The position numbers and the translations under genes are program-made. A stretch of 64,000 nucleotides of DNA from Dethiosulfovibrio russensis. Lineage in GTDB: Bacteria; Synergistota; Synergistia; Synergistales; Dethiosulfovibrionaceae. How positions within the stretch are numbered: position 1 is the first letter of the stretch; each line of letters begins with the position of its first letter. Location of the stretch: assembly GCF_021568855.1 (NCBI RefSeq), contig NZ_JAKGUG010000012.1:1-64000 (forward strand), written 5' to 3'. Positions 43,033-51,581 of the stretch are shown here, piece after piece. The notes beneath the pieces were generated by a model, which ran no database searches, was not told the origin of the DNA, and saw only the letters and a program-made list of their open reading frames with translations.

Positions 43033-44217
43033 TTACGCTCTGGCTATCCCGGCCTTTCTAGCCGCCTCCGACACCGCTTTGGCGACCGTCGGGACGACCC
43101 TCTCGTCCAAGGCCTCGGGAATTATCCTCTCGGAGGAAAGTTCATCGTCCGAAACCAGTCCGGCCAGTGCGTAGGCCGCGGCCAACTTCATCGACTCGTC
43201 GATATCGCTGGCCCTCACGTCCAAAGCCCCTCTGAATATGCCGGGAAAGCCGAGACAATTGTTGATCTGGTTCGGGAAATCGCTGCGCCCTGTGGCGACG
43301 ACTGCCGCTCCGGCCTTCACAGCCTCGTCGGGGTATATCTCCGGGGTCGGGTTGGCCATTGCAAATATTATGGCATTGGAAGCCATAGAACGGACCATAT
43401 CGGCCGTGACCAGTCCGGGACCGGATATTCCAAGGAAAACGTCCGCTCCCGCTATGACGTCCGCCAGAGTCCCCGATTCCTTGCCCCTGTTGGTCTCCTC
43501 GGCCATCTCCTTCTTGATCCAGTTCATGTTGGTCTCTCTTCCCTCGTAGATGGCTCCGGCTCTGTCGCACAATATGACGTTACCGGCCCCTACGCTCTGA
43601 AGGAGCTTGCATATGGCTATACCGGCGGCACCGGCACCGTTCATCACTATCTTGACATCCTCTATGGACTTACCGACCAATTTAAGTGAGTTGAGCAAAC
43701 CGGCCAGGACTATTACCGCCGTTCCGTGCTGGTCGTCGTGAAAAACCGGTATATCCAGTCTTTCCTTAAGCTTTCTCTCGATCTCGAAGCATCGGGGGGC
43801 GGCGATATCCTCCAGGTTGATGCCGCCGAATCCGCTGGATATCATAGCTGTTGTCTCAACTATCACGTCCACGTCCTTGCTGCCGACGCAGATCGGGAAG
43901 GCGTCGACCCCGGCGAAACGCTTGAAGAGAACCGCCTTGCCCTCCATCACGGGAAGTCCGGCGGCTGGACCTATGTCGCCCAACCCCAGGACGGCGCTTC
44001 CGTCGGTTACGACTGCCACCATGTTCCCCTTGGTCGTGTAGGTATACACGTCCTCGGGATTTTCCTTGATCTTACGACAAGGCTCGGCGACGCCGGGCGT
44101 GTATACCACCGCCAGATCGTGCATATCCTTCACGGGAATTCGACTCTCCACGCTGAGTTTACCCTTGGCCTCGGCGTGGGCCTTCAACGCCTCCATATAG
44201 ATACCCGAATCGCTCAC
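43033..44217 (-). CDS. Malic enzyme (NAD(P)-dependent malate dehydrogenase, decarboxylating)
   Basis: 394 aa, the short bacterial type. It oxidatively decarboxylates malate to pyruvate and CO2. It has VVYTPGVAEPC, VTDGSAVLGLGDIGPAAGLPVMEGKAVLFK, DIPVFHDDQHGTAV, and the NAD motif NGAGAAGIAI. GTG 44217 has AAAGGAG at eight bases; longer versions lack a ribosome site. It is the first gene of the carrier-citrate lyase run, so oxaloacetate or malate from citrate can be sent to pyruvate. Confidence 0.94.
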   Translation of the reverse strand: MSDSGIYMEALKAHAEAKGKLSVESRIPVKDMHDLAVVYTPGVAEPCRKIKENPEDVYTYTTKGNMVAVVTDGSAVLGLGDIGPAAGLPVMEGKAVLFKRFAGVDAFPICVGSKDVDVIVETTAMISSGFGGINLEDIAAPRCFEIERKLKERLDIPVFHDDQHGTAVIVLAGLLNSLKLVGKSIEDVKIVMNGAGAAGIAICKLLQSVGAGNVILCDRAGAIYEGRETNMNWIKKEMAEETNRGKESGTLADVIAGADVFLGISGPGLVTADMVRSMASNAIIFAMANPTPEIYPDEAVKAGAAVVATGRSDFPNQINNCLGFPGIFRGALDVRASDIDESMKLAAAYALAGLVSDDELSSERIIPEALDERVVPTVAKAVSEAARKAGIARA

Positions 44218-44280
44218 AGAGATCTCTCCTTTCAGATCTAAACCGGTCTGTCGACAGGTTCTTACCGTCATGACAGCTAC

Positions 44281-44309
44281 ACTGTACCGGGATAAAGCCC
44301 GAACATCAA
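44281..44309 (-). promoter_or_regulatory. Predicted promoter of the malic enzyme-citrate lyase operon
   Basis: TTGATG (44304-44309), 17-base spacer, TACAGT (44281-44286). Just downstream lies a CTGTCGACAG palindrome (44248-44257) that could be an operator. A CitB-type response regulator is encoded 6.5 kb away. Confidence 0.55.
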
Positions 44310-44358
44310 CGTATTAGAACACAAAAAAGACTTTTGGTCATTTCGGTCACGAAGAGAC

Positions 44359-44392
44359 AAAAAAGCAGGCGAACCTAAACAGGTCCGCCTGC
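44359..44392 (-). terminator. Terminator of the 381-aa unknown gene
   Basis: GCAGGCGGACCT (minus strand, 44381-44392) pairs with AGGTTCGCCTGC (44365-44376) with one wobble, followed by TTTTTT (44359-44364). Confidence 0.9.
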
Positions 44393-44410
44393 CCCATAGA
44401 TACCGCCACT

Positions 44411-45556
44411 CTATATAGACACCCTGGAGGAACTTCTGCCTTGATCAAACAACTCCTGAAGTAGTGCAGAATCATCCATGTCGAAGATCAGATCCCGAAA
44501 ATAGGTATCCTCCACCCCGAGGTCGGAATATATATCGTCCTTGAATAAAGAATCCACCTCGGAGAACATCTGACCGAGAGGGCTGGTCACGTCGATCATA
44601 CGAAGATCGGAAAAGTCCGCTCCTAGGGAAAAGGCCATGGTCCCCAGGGGACCGTCCACCTTGTTCTGAAGGTCCAGCAAGTCCCTGTTCACCGATAGGT
44701 CCTTTCTCGCTCCACCTGAGTCGGAGGATTTCATTTTCTCCACGAATTCCTCGAACTTTGCGGACATGTCCCATATCTTCTTGAGATCGTCGTCTATCCT
44801 GTCCGTTATCTCGCCCGATCTCTCCGGATCGATCAGCATCATGTCGTCCTGGGCAAACATCGGCTCGGACGCCACTTCCGAAAGGCTCTTCCCAGATTCT
44901 CCGGCCTCCGCCAAGGCGGAGATGAGTTTGTCCGTGTGACTCTCCAAAACATTGCCCTTGCCCGTGGCGACAAGCGTAACATAATGTACCGTATCACCGT
45001 TTATCATTGGGGCACCTTCCTCTGGATCAAGTTTTCTGGCACCAAAGATCCGCAAGCCATCAAGACCTAGATTACCTAGATTGACTTTATTTAAAGACTG
45101 ATCAGAGGAGAGATCCAAGAAGCAACCGTAAAATCCATATTCGTCGGATCCTTCAACTCCCTCACCTACTATGCTTTTCGCTCCGTCAGTAGGGAGGGTG
45201 GACTCGTAGGTCTTTCCGGCCAACTTCAAGGCCACAGAATGGATTTCCCTATGCAAATCTGACTGAAACTCAGCCATTCTGGACTGAAGCAACAGCCTCT
45301 CGTCCTCCGAAAGCGACTCCTCCCCTTTTTCGGAGATCAGCTTCATTCCCTGCATAACCTTGCCTATTCTCTCGAATCCATCCCTTATGGTGGACACCGC
45401 CTGACTTTCCTCCAAGGAAAGCTCCTCCGTGGACGAGGTCTTCAGAACACTTCCGCTTTCCAGCTTTCGACCTCCCACCCGGAGTCCTGCCGCTTGATAT
45501 CCTAGGCTCTTTCCCCATATACCGGAAAGATTCTGATCGTTTCCGTATATCCTCAT
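44411..45556 (-). CDS. Protein of unknown function with a short coiled-coil-like segment
   Basis: 381 aa without signal peptide or membrane helix. An early region (about 55-110) is helical and rich in charged residues with LLLQSRMAEFQSDLHREIHSVALKLAGK, reminiscent of the flagellin-type LQ-x-E-helix, but the rest does not look like flagellin. Many serine and aspartate residues. The family is not recognised. ATG 45556 follows AAAGG. It is preceded by a 20-codon hydrophobic ORF, in the same transcript, and has a strong terminator. Confidence 0.7.
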   Translation of the reverse strand: MRIYGNDQNLSGIWGKSLGYQAAGLRVGGRKLESGSVLKTSSTEELSLEESQAVSTIRDGFERIGKVMQGMKLISEKGEESLSEDERLLLQSRMAEFQSDLHREIHSVALKLAGKTYESTLPTDGAKSIVGEGVEGSDEYGFYGCFLDLSSDQSLNKVNLGNLGLDGLRIFGARKLDPEEGAPMINGDTVHYVTLVATGKGNVLESHTDKLISALAEAGESGKSLSEVASEPMFAQDDMMLIDPERSGEITDRIDDDLKKIWDMSAKFEEFVEKMKSSDSGGARKDLSVNRDLLDLQNKVDGPLGTMAFSLGADFSDLRMIDVTSPLGQMFSEVDSLFKDDIYSDLGVEDTYFRDLIFDMDDSALLQELFDQGRSSSRVSI

Positions 45557-45562
45557 AGTTCT

Positions 45563-45625
45563 CTACCTTTTTACTAACATCAACAACACAAGCCCCGATA
45601 GAAGCATAGAGAAATTCCTGGACAC
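45563..45625 (-). CDS. Possible 20-aa hydrophobic small protein
   Basis: GTG 45625 (or ATG 45631) to TAG 45563. GTG has AAGGAGG at eight bases, an excellent ribosome site. The product is a single membrane-spanning segment (core FSMLLSGLVLLMLVKR). It ends six bases before the next gene's ATG, so it may be a real small membrane protein or a translational leader for that gene. Confidence 0.45.
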   Translation of the reverse strand: MSRNFSMLLSGLVLLMLVKR

Positions 45626-45640
45626 GAACATCTCCTCCTT

Positions 45641-45855
45641 GAAAATCATCAGATATTCGTGGCACCCTCCATTATTTTTATCGACGTTATCATTTTAAAC
45701 CATTAGTTTTTAGATAATAACCAAGACAACAAACACAAACTGCGAACTATTCCATCCAGTCTCATATTACGCAAAACATGCTGCGGACCTAAAGTCTGGA
45801 TATCTCGATGTCGTTATCTCTATCGTACGGTGAGTCAGACATGGCCTGAAGACTG
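45641..45855. other. AT-rich divergent intergenic region without a gene
   Basis: Between the small ORF and the promoter of the secreted flavoprotein there is no supported coding sequence, RNA gene or repeat. Short A/T tracts (for example around 45690-45740) are likely promoter elements for the minus-strand unit, but no clear -35/-10 pair was found there. Confidence 0.5.
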
Positions 45856-45883
45856 TTGTCCATACCAATTCATGATATATACT
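45856..45883 (+). promoter_or_regulatory. Predicted promoter of the secreted flavoprotein gene
   Basis: TTGTCC (45856-45861), 16-base spacer, TATACT (45878-45883). Confidence 0.5.
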
Positions 45884-45929
45884 CTTACTAAACTAAACGC
45901 CGGGATTCCTCGGTTAAGGAGTGATAGGT

Positions 45930-47909
45930 GTGAGAGTCTTTCTTTATTCTGTTCTTTGCTCCGTCCTTTTTACTACCGTCTTATGCCCCACCGCCGACTC
46001 CGAGGTTAGATCAGGCGAGTACGACGTCATAGTTGTCGGTGCGGGATCGGGAGGCACCGCCGCAGCGATCCAGGCCGCCAGGTGCGGGGCTTCGGTCGCC
46101 CTGGTGGACGAGACCGGCTGGATCGGCGGACAGATCACCGCCGCGGCGGTCTCCACCATGGACGACGTGGGGCACAACAGATCGGGATTATATCTGGAGT
46201 TTATAAGAAGGGTCAGAGAAAGCTACGGAGCGACGGGAACCGACGTCAACATATGCTACTGGGGAAACGACACCATAGCGACGGAGCCCAAGGTGGCAGA
46301 GGAGATATTTCTCGACATGCTGAGAGGAGCGGCTCCCGGCAAGGTCGAACTCTTCCTCCACAGGACGCCGGAGGCGGTCCTGACGGAGGAAAATCGAGTC
46401 ACAGGGATTATCCTGAAAGACGGCGATTCGGGAACGATAATGCTCAAAGGGAAGGTCACGATAGATGCAACGGAATGCGGCGATCTGCTTCCAATGACCC
46501 CGGCTAGATACAGGGCGGGAAACTCCCTGTCCACCAACCTGGATATGGACGGGGAGATACAGGACATAACCTGGGTCGCAGTTATAAAGAGCGAGGACTC
46601 GATCCCGGAGGAACTGAAGGTAAAAAGACCGGACGGATACGACAGAGACGTGGGGAGGTTCAGAAGAGTGGTGACCACCGACGGGGCCACCTGGCCGGGA
46701 CAAGCCCCCTTCGACTTCGCCAGTCACAAAGCCTACAGAGCCCTTCCGGACAGGGGCAATCCACACAGAATAGAGGGAGGGGAGTCGGAGACCTGGCCCT
46801 ACATAACCAGGACCTGCGTCAACTGGGCCAACGACGTTCCCGCCAACGGCCCCGATCACGTGGGACTGACCGTCCGCTATCTGGAGGACAAAGACTACAG
46901 ACGGCTGGTAAACGGAGAGGCCATCGGCAGGACGTTGAGGTTCATCCACTACGTCCAGACCGAACTGGGGCTGTCCAACTGGACGGTGGACCGGTCTCAA
47001 GGATACGGAGAAAGAGGGGACCGTATAAGGGACAGAGCCCTATATCTGGACGAGAGTAACGACGCCGTTCTGAACCACTTCCCACCAATTCCCTACGTCA
47101 GAGAGAGTCGAAGGATCGTCGGAATCGAGACAATGACGGCCAAGACCGTCGCCAGAGACATACGACTCGGCCGAGCGGTGGAAAACAGGACGAACTCGAT
47201 CGCCCTCGGTGAATATCCTCTGGACATCCATGGATCCAGGGTCCCAGGAAGCCTGGAATCGGATCTAGGAGAGTCTATGGCCGACTATCCAGGCGAGTGG
47301 AGATCCGACGAGGGAGTCTTCCAGGTGCCCTACGGAGCCCTTATTCCGGAGACGGTGGACGGCCTCTTAGCCGCGGAGAAGAACATATCGGTGTCCAGGC
47401 TGGTCAACGGGGCGACGAGGTTGCAACCCATAACGATATTGACTGGCCAGGCGGCGGGAGCCATAGCAGCCCTCAGCTCCCTCTCCCACCGAGATCCAAG
47501 GAACCTGCCGGTCATATCGGTCCAAGACGTCCTTTTGAGGGGTAAGAGCGCCCTGTCGCTGTATTCCTTTTTCGACGTCCAGCCGGACCATCCCCATTGG
47601 AGGGGCGTCCAGGGAGCGACCCTCTACGGATACTTCGATCCCATGACGCCGGTGATCTTCGGAACCTCCCTGCCGGTGGAGGAACGACACATGTCCTACA
47701 TGATATCCAGGGCCTTCTACGTGAGGGACCTTGAGGGAGGCGATCTTTTCGTCTCCAGATCGGATTTCGTGGAAAGACTGAAGAAGACGGCCCCCCGATG
47801 GGAACCGTCTTCTATGGACTGGGATGGACCACCGGAGGAACTGATCTCCCGAGGAGAGGCCGTCACAGCAGTATGGGACGCACTGGTTCAGTCGGTTCCA
47901 CTCAGATAG
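45930..47909 (+). CDS. Exported FAD-dependent oxidoreductase (FAD_oxidored family)
   Basis: 659 aa. The N-terminus is a signal peptide (RVFLYSVLCSVLFTTVL, residues 2-18) without a twin-arginine motif. The FAD fold follows: YDVIVVGAGSGGTAAAIQAA and VALVDETGWIGGQ, then SRRIVGIETMTAKTV and, near the end, GLLAAEKNISVSRLVNGATRLQPI plus TGQAAGAIAALS. Members of this family are found in polysaccharide-utilisation and uncharacterised contexts; the substrate is unknown. GTG 45930 has AAGGAG at eight bases. It overlaps the end of the convergent GltD-like gene by 22 bases. Confidence 0.85.
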   Translation: MRVFLYSVLCSVLFTTVLCPTADSEVRSGEYDVIVVGAGSGGTAAAIQAARCGASVALVDETGWIGGQITAAAVSTMDDVGHNRSGLYLEFIRRVRESYGATGTDVNICYWGNDTIATEPKVAEEIFLDMLRGAAPGKVELFLHRTPEAVLTEENRVTGIILKDGDSGTIMLKGKVTIDATECGDLLPMTPARYRAGNSLSTNLDMDGEIQDITWVAVIKSEDSIPEELKVKRPDGYDRDVGRFRRVVTTDGATWPGQAPFDFASHKAYRALPDRGNPHRIEGGESETWPYITRTCVNWANDVPANGPDHVGLTVRYLEDKDYRRLVNGEAIGRTLRFIHYVQTELGLSNWTVDRSQGYGERGDRIRDRALYLDESNDAVLNHFPPIPYVRESRRIVGIETMTAKTVARDIRLGRAVENRTNSIALGEYPLDIHGSRVPGSLESDLGESMADYPGEWRSDEGVFQVPYGALIPETVDGLLAAEKNISVSRLVNGATRLQPITILTGQAAGAIAALSSLSHRDPRNLPVISVQDVLLRGKSALSLYSFFDVQPDHPHWRGVQGATLYGYFDPMTPVIFGTSLPVEERHMSYMISRAFYVRDLEGGDLFVSRSDFVERLKKTAPRWEPSSMDWDGPPEELISRGEAVTAVWDALVQSVPLR

Positions 47910-49069
47910 GAGTCCATGGCCTCGACCACCTTCTTGGAGAAACGGACCGCCTCCACGACGGTCTTCGCTCCGGTCACGACGTCACCGGAGGCGAAGACCC
48001 CGTCTCTGGAGGTACGACCGGAATCGTCGGCGACGAGAAAATCCTCTCTGGTCTCTATGCCGTCCCTGCTGGATCCTATGAGAGACCGGGGCCCCTGGCT
48101 GACCGCCACTATCACCGACTCGCAGGGGAAGAAGTCCTCCTCTCCGTCTCTAGCGAAACGAACTCCCTTGGAAGTTATCGCGACGGGCGTGCTCTCCAGC
48201 ATAAAATCGACCCCGTCGATCTGGGCGTATTCCACCTCGATCTTGCGGGCCGGCATCTCCTCCCAGCCTTTTCGGTACATCACAGTGACATGGGAGACTC
48301 CCTTGCGGACGGCGGTCCTTGCGACATCCATGGCGGTGTTGCCGGCCCCTATCACGCACAGGGTTCGACCCAAACGGTAGACATCCGGGTTCTTCAGATA
48401 ATCTATGGCGAAATGACAGTTACCCAAGGATTCCCCCGGTATTCCCAGCCCCTTGGGCCTCCACACGCCGGTCCCTACGAACACGGCGGAGAAACCGTCC
48501 CTAAACAGATCGTCCAGACCCAGGGTCGTACCGATGGTGGTATTGGGCCTTATCGTGACTCCGAGCTTCCTTAGGTTGGCCTCCAGCCCGTCGATCAGGT
48601 CCTTGGGAAGGCGGAACTCGGGAATTCCGTAACGCATCACTCCCCCGATCTGGTCCTTTCCCTCGTAGATGGTTATTGAATACCCCCTCAAAGCCAGAAG
48701 AAAGGCTATGGTTATCCCGGCGGGACCGGAGCCGACTATGGCAACGGACTTGCCCTTCTTCGGCAGGGGCTCCAGGTCCATAACGTTCATGTAGAATGAC
48801 GATATGTAGTGTTCTATGTCGCTTATCCTTATGGGGGCTCCTTTGCGTCCGAGTACGCAGTGCCCTTCGCACTGACGCTCCTGAGGACACACTATGGAAC
48901 ACACCACCGAAAGGGGGTTGTTCTGGAACAGGGTCCTTCCGGCGGAAACTATCTGGCCGTCCACCAACATCCTTATCATGTCCGGTATGGCGGTGTTCAC
49001 CGGACAGCCCTTGACGCAGGCCCCACACCTTATACAGCGACGGGCCTCCTCCAGTATGTGCATCTCCAT
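47888..49069 (-). CDS. GltD-like NAD(P)H oxidoreductase (glutamate synthase small-chain family)
   Basis: 393 aa. The N-terminal [4Fe-4S]-binding region has CIRCGACVKGCPVN and CSIVCPQERQCEGHC. Two dinucleotide folds follow: VAIVGSGPAGITIAFLLA for FAD and VIGAGNTAMDVARTAVR for NAD(P)H, plus the closing FASGDVVTGAKTVVEAV. No large GltB subunit is present, so it may serve a stand-alone reductase, an NfnB-type bifurcating enzyme or an unlinked glutamate synthase. ATG 49069 has AAGGAG at eight bases. The 122-base gap to the ABC permease gene contains no gene. Confidence 0.88.
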   Translation of the reverse strand: MEMHILEEARRCIRCGACVKGCPVNTAIPDMIRMLVDGQIVSAGRTLFQNNPLSVVCSIVCPQERQCEGHCVLGRKGAPIRISDIEHYISSFYMNVMDLEPLPKKGKSVAIVGSGPAGITIAFLLALRGYSITIYEGKDQIGGVMRYGIPEFRLPKDLIDGLEANLRKLGVTIRPNTTIGTTLGLDDLFRDGFSAVFVGTGVWRPKGLGIPGESLGNCHFAIDYLKNPDVYRLGRTLCVIGAGNTAMDVARTAVRKGVSHVTVMYRKGWEEMPARKIEVEYAQIDGVDFMLESTPVAITSKGVRFARDGEEDFFPCESVIVAVSQGPRSLIGSSRDGIETREDFLVADDSGRTSRDGVFASGDVVTGAKTVVEAVRFSKKVVEAMDSYLSGTD

Positions 49070-49192
49070 GGCTCTCTCTCCTTATTTATACGATATACAC
49101 CGAAAGGATTTCAGCATCATACCTCAGGCCCGTCGAATTGCCAATCTTACTTTAACATAAAGATAGCTATCACATACACAAAGGCCCGGCCG

Positions 49193-49951
49193 TCACTGGA
49201 TCCACTTTTTTCTGATGGACCTGAGGCTCACCATAAAGAGCAAGGAGGCAAAGCCGACCAGTGCCAGCCAATCCACCGGAACAGATATGAGCCCTTGCCC
49301 CTCCAGTATCCACCTCATAAGGTCGACCCCGTAGGTAAGGGGCAACATGTAGGAGAGGGGACGGAGAAAGATGGGAAGACTGGAAACGGGAAAGAAAAGC
49401 CCGCATAGAAACAGCATGGGAAAGCGGAAGAAGTTAGAGAGGGTCTGGGCCTCGAACACCTCCTTAACCGACACGGCAATGAAAAGCCCCATGAAGGTAC
49501 AGACGACGGAAAGCACCGCACCGGCCGCCAGGATGGAGGGTACAGACGCCCCGGAGAGATCGTAGAAAAACGACGCCATCCAGAAGGGTATCATGCAGTT
49601 CAACACTCCGAAGGCTATGGCTCCGGAGGTCTTGGCCGCCATCAGCATCTCCAGAGGCAGAGGGGCCAGAAGAAGTCGATCGAAGGACCGTCCCTTCCTC
49701 TCGAAGGTCACGGTTACCGCCAACATGGATGTCGTACCGAACAGGACGGACAGGGACATTATTCCCGGAAGGAGGGCCCTCACATCCTCCATTGAACCTC
49801 CCGACCGTATCAGGAACATGGCGGTCCAGGCAAGGGGAAAGAGGATCCCCCAGCTGATGTTCGGGGGCTTGAGGTAATAGGCCCTGACGTCTTTGACGAG
49901 AATATTCCAGTAGGCTATCCACCATGAGGGTCTTATACCGGCTCTCATCAT
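49193..49951 (-). CDS. ABC-2 type exporter permease
   Basis: 252 aa with six hydrophobic helices. The ABC-2 family signature is in the C-terminal half (LSNFFRFPMLFLCGLFFPVSSLPIFLRPLSYMLPLTYGVDLMR). With the adjacent ATPase it makes a DrrAB/NodIJ-like exporter for a drug, polysaccharide or lipid-like substrate. Its ATG overlaps the ATPase stop. Confidence 0.9.
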   Translation of the reverse strand: MMRAGIRPSWWIAYWNILVKDVRAYYLKPPNISWGILFPLAWTAMFLIRSGGSMEDVRALLPGIMSLSVLFGTTSMLAVTVTFERKGRSFDRLLLAPLPLEMLMAAKTSGAIAFGVLNCMIPFWMASFFYDLSGASVPSILAAGAVLSVVCTFMGLFIAVSVKEVFEAQTLSNFFRFPMLFLCGLFFPVSSLPIFLRPLSYMLPLTYGVDLMRWILEGQGLISVPVDWLALVGFASLLFMVSLRSIRKKWIQ

Positions 49952-50892
49952 CGTTCATCCTCCATCTCCGCCACCTGCAAGAAGACACCCTCCAGGGTAG
50001 ACACGATCCTCCGGGCCTCCAAAACCTCGAAGCCTCCGTCCTCCAGCGTTCTGACCATCGCTCCCACCGACAAGTAAGTCTCGGATCTGGCTGTAACGGC
50101 ACCCCGTCCTGACGGCTCGAAAGAGACGGCTGGGAATGCCGATCGGAGAATGAATTCAGCAGGACCGTCTCCTTCCCCGTCGAATCGTAAAAGTATGGCC
50201 TCTCCCCTTCGATCTTTTTTGAGCAATCCCTCCATGGTGTCGGTGAGAACTATTCTACCGGAACGGATGAAAGCCACTCTATCGCAGAGTCTCTCTGCCT
50301 CCTCCAGATAGTGGGTCGTCAGAAACACGGTGGTTCCGTTCTCGTTCAAACTCCTTATCATCGAACGAATGGTCCTGGCGCTGACGACGTCTATGCCGGT
50401 GGTCGGCTCGTCCAGAAAGAGCACCGAAGGTTTGTGGATCACTCCGGCGGCTATGGTCAACCTGCGTCCCATTCCCTTCGAGTACCCTCCGAAACGTCTT
50501 TTCGCCGCATCTGCAAGGCCGACTGTATCGAGAAGCTCTTTAGCCCTGGCGATCCTCTCTTTTTTTCTCATTCCGTAGAGGGCCCCGCAAAAACAGAGGT
50601 TCTCGAAGCCGGTGAGTTCCGGATAAAGGGAGCTTTCATCCGGGACCACCCCTATTAGGTGCTGGACCGGTTTTCTGTCCGACGTACAGTCCAGGCCTCC
50701 TAGCTCTATACTGCCTCCGTCCGGACGGGCCAGGCCGGTAAGCATGTTTATGGTCGTGGTCTTTCCCGCTCCGTTCGGCCCCAGAAAACCGAAGATCTCC
50801 CCCTTCTCCACCTCGAAGGAAACCCCCTTCACGGCTTCCACCGATCCGAAGGACTTCGAAAGCCCTATTACCTTTATTTCCGGATTTATCAA
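49948..50892 (-). CDS. ABC-2 type exporter ATP-binding protein
   Basis: 314 aa. It has Walker A GPNGAGKTTTINML, signature YSKGMGRRLTIAAGVI, Walker B VLFLDEPTTGID, and TTHYLEEAERLCDR, the DrrA/CcmA-type set. The C-terminal ~80 residues are the usual regulatory tail. TTG 50892 sits nine bases after GGAGG and overlaps the response-regulator stop as TTGA. Confidence 0.92.
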   Translation of the reverse strand: MINPEIKVIGLSKSFGSVEAVKGVSFEVEKGEIFGFLGPNGAGKTTTINMLTGLARPDGGSIELGGLDCTSDRKPVQHLIGVVPDESSLYPELTGFENLCFCGALYGMRKKERIARAKELLDTVGLADAAKRRFGGYSKGMGRRLTIAAGVIHKPSVLFLDEPTTGIDVVSARTIRSMIRSLNENGTTVFLTTHYLEEAERLCDRVAFIRSGRIVLTDTMEGLLKKDRRGEAILLRFDGEGDGPAEFILRSAFPAVSFEPSGRGAVTARSETYLSVGAMVRTLEDGGFEVLEARRIVSTLEGVFLQVAEMEDER

Positions 50893-51581
50893 GAACAATC
50901 CCCTCCTTTAGCGTCCAAAAGCCTGTAAAGGTTGACAGGACGACCTACGTCCCTATGAAGAGGCTCCACCGCAGCCCTGTTTATGGACACGAGATACTCG
51001 AGGTATCTCCTCGCTGTTACCCTGGAGACGCCGGCCCTAACTGCGACCTCGTCGGCTGAGAGGGCCCCTTCCTCTTCCATGAGTATCGACCTTACCCGAT
51101 CCAGCTGAACCGACCCCAATCCCTTGGGAAGACATCTGTCTCTCTTCTCCCGAGCTCCTCTTCGCATTATCCTGTCTATGGCTCCCTGGTCAAGGTCTCC
51201 CTTTTGTGCCCAATATAAAAGGTAACCCTCCATAGCCTCTTTGAACCTCTCGTAGGTAAAGGGTTTCACTATATAGTCGAAGGCTCCGAAGCGCATCACG
51301 TCCCTGACGGTATCGGTCTCATGAGCGGCGGAGACCACTATGACGTCCACGTTTCGACGTCTTCGACGGATTTCGTGCAGTGTCTCCAGACCGTCCAGCT
51401 CGGGCATGTAGATGTCCAGGATGACCAGATCCACGCTTCTCTGTTCCAAAACCTTCAGGCCGTCCATCCCGTTCGCCCCGAGCCCTACGAGCTCGAAACC
51501 TGGTATGGATAGGACGAAACGTTTGTGAATATCCATTACCATCGGGTCGTCCTCGACTATGAGAACCCTTATATCGCTCAC
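50889..51581 (-). CDS. Response regulator, CitB/DcuR family
   Basis: 230 aa. The N-terminal receiver has the acidic pair EDD (10-12), phosphoacceptor Asp56 (DLVILDIYMP) and the lysine in VKPF. The C-terminal ~80 residues form the helix-turn-helix of the CitB type (LSADEVAVRAGVSRVTARRYLEYLV). It is coupled to the kinase by an ATGA overlap. It is expected to activate genes for citrate or C4-dicarboxylate use; the citrate lyase cluster at 38.6-44.3 kb or the adjoining ABC exporter are candidates. Confidence 0.92.
   Translation of the reverse strand: MSDIRVLIVEDDPMVMDIHKRFVLSIPGFELVGLGANGMDGLKVLEQRSVDLVILDIYMPELDGLETLHEIRRRRRNVDVIVVSAAHETDTVRDVMRFGAFDYIVKPFTYERFKEAMEGYLLYWAQKGDLDQGAIDRIMRRGAREKRDRCLPKGLGSVQLDRVRSILMEEEGALSADEVAVRAGVSRVTARRYLEYLVSINRAAVEPLHRDVGRPVNLYRLLDAKGGDCS

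Noticed and set aside
44248-44257. CTGTCGACAG palindrome as a proven operator
   Set aside because: A ten-base palindrome can occur by chance; only mentioned as a candidate because it lies just after the promoter.
46188-47000. 270-codon antisense frame opposite the secreted flavoprotein
   Set aside because: Shadow; composition and lack of start signals do not support a gene.
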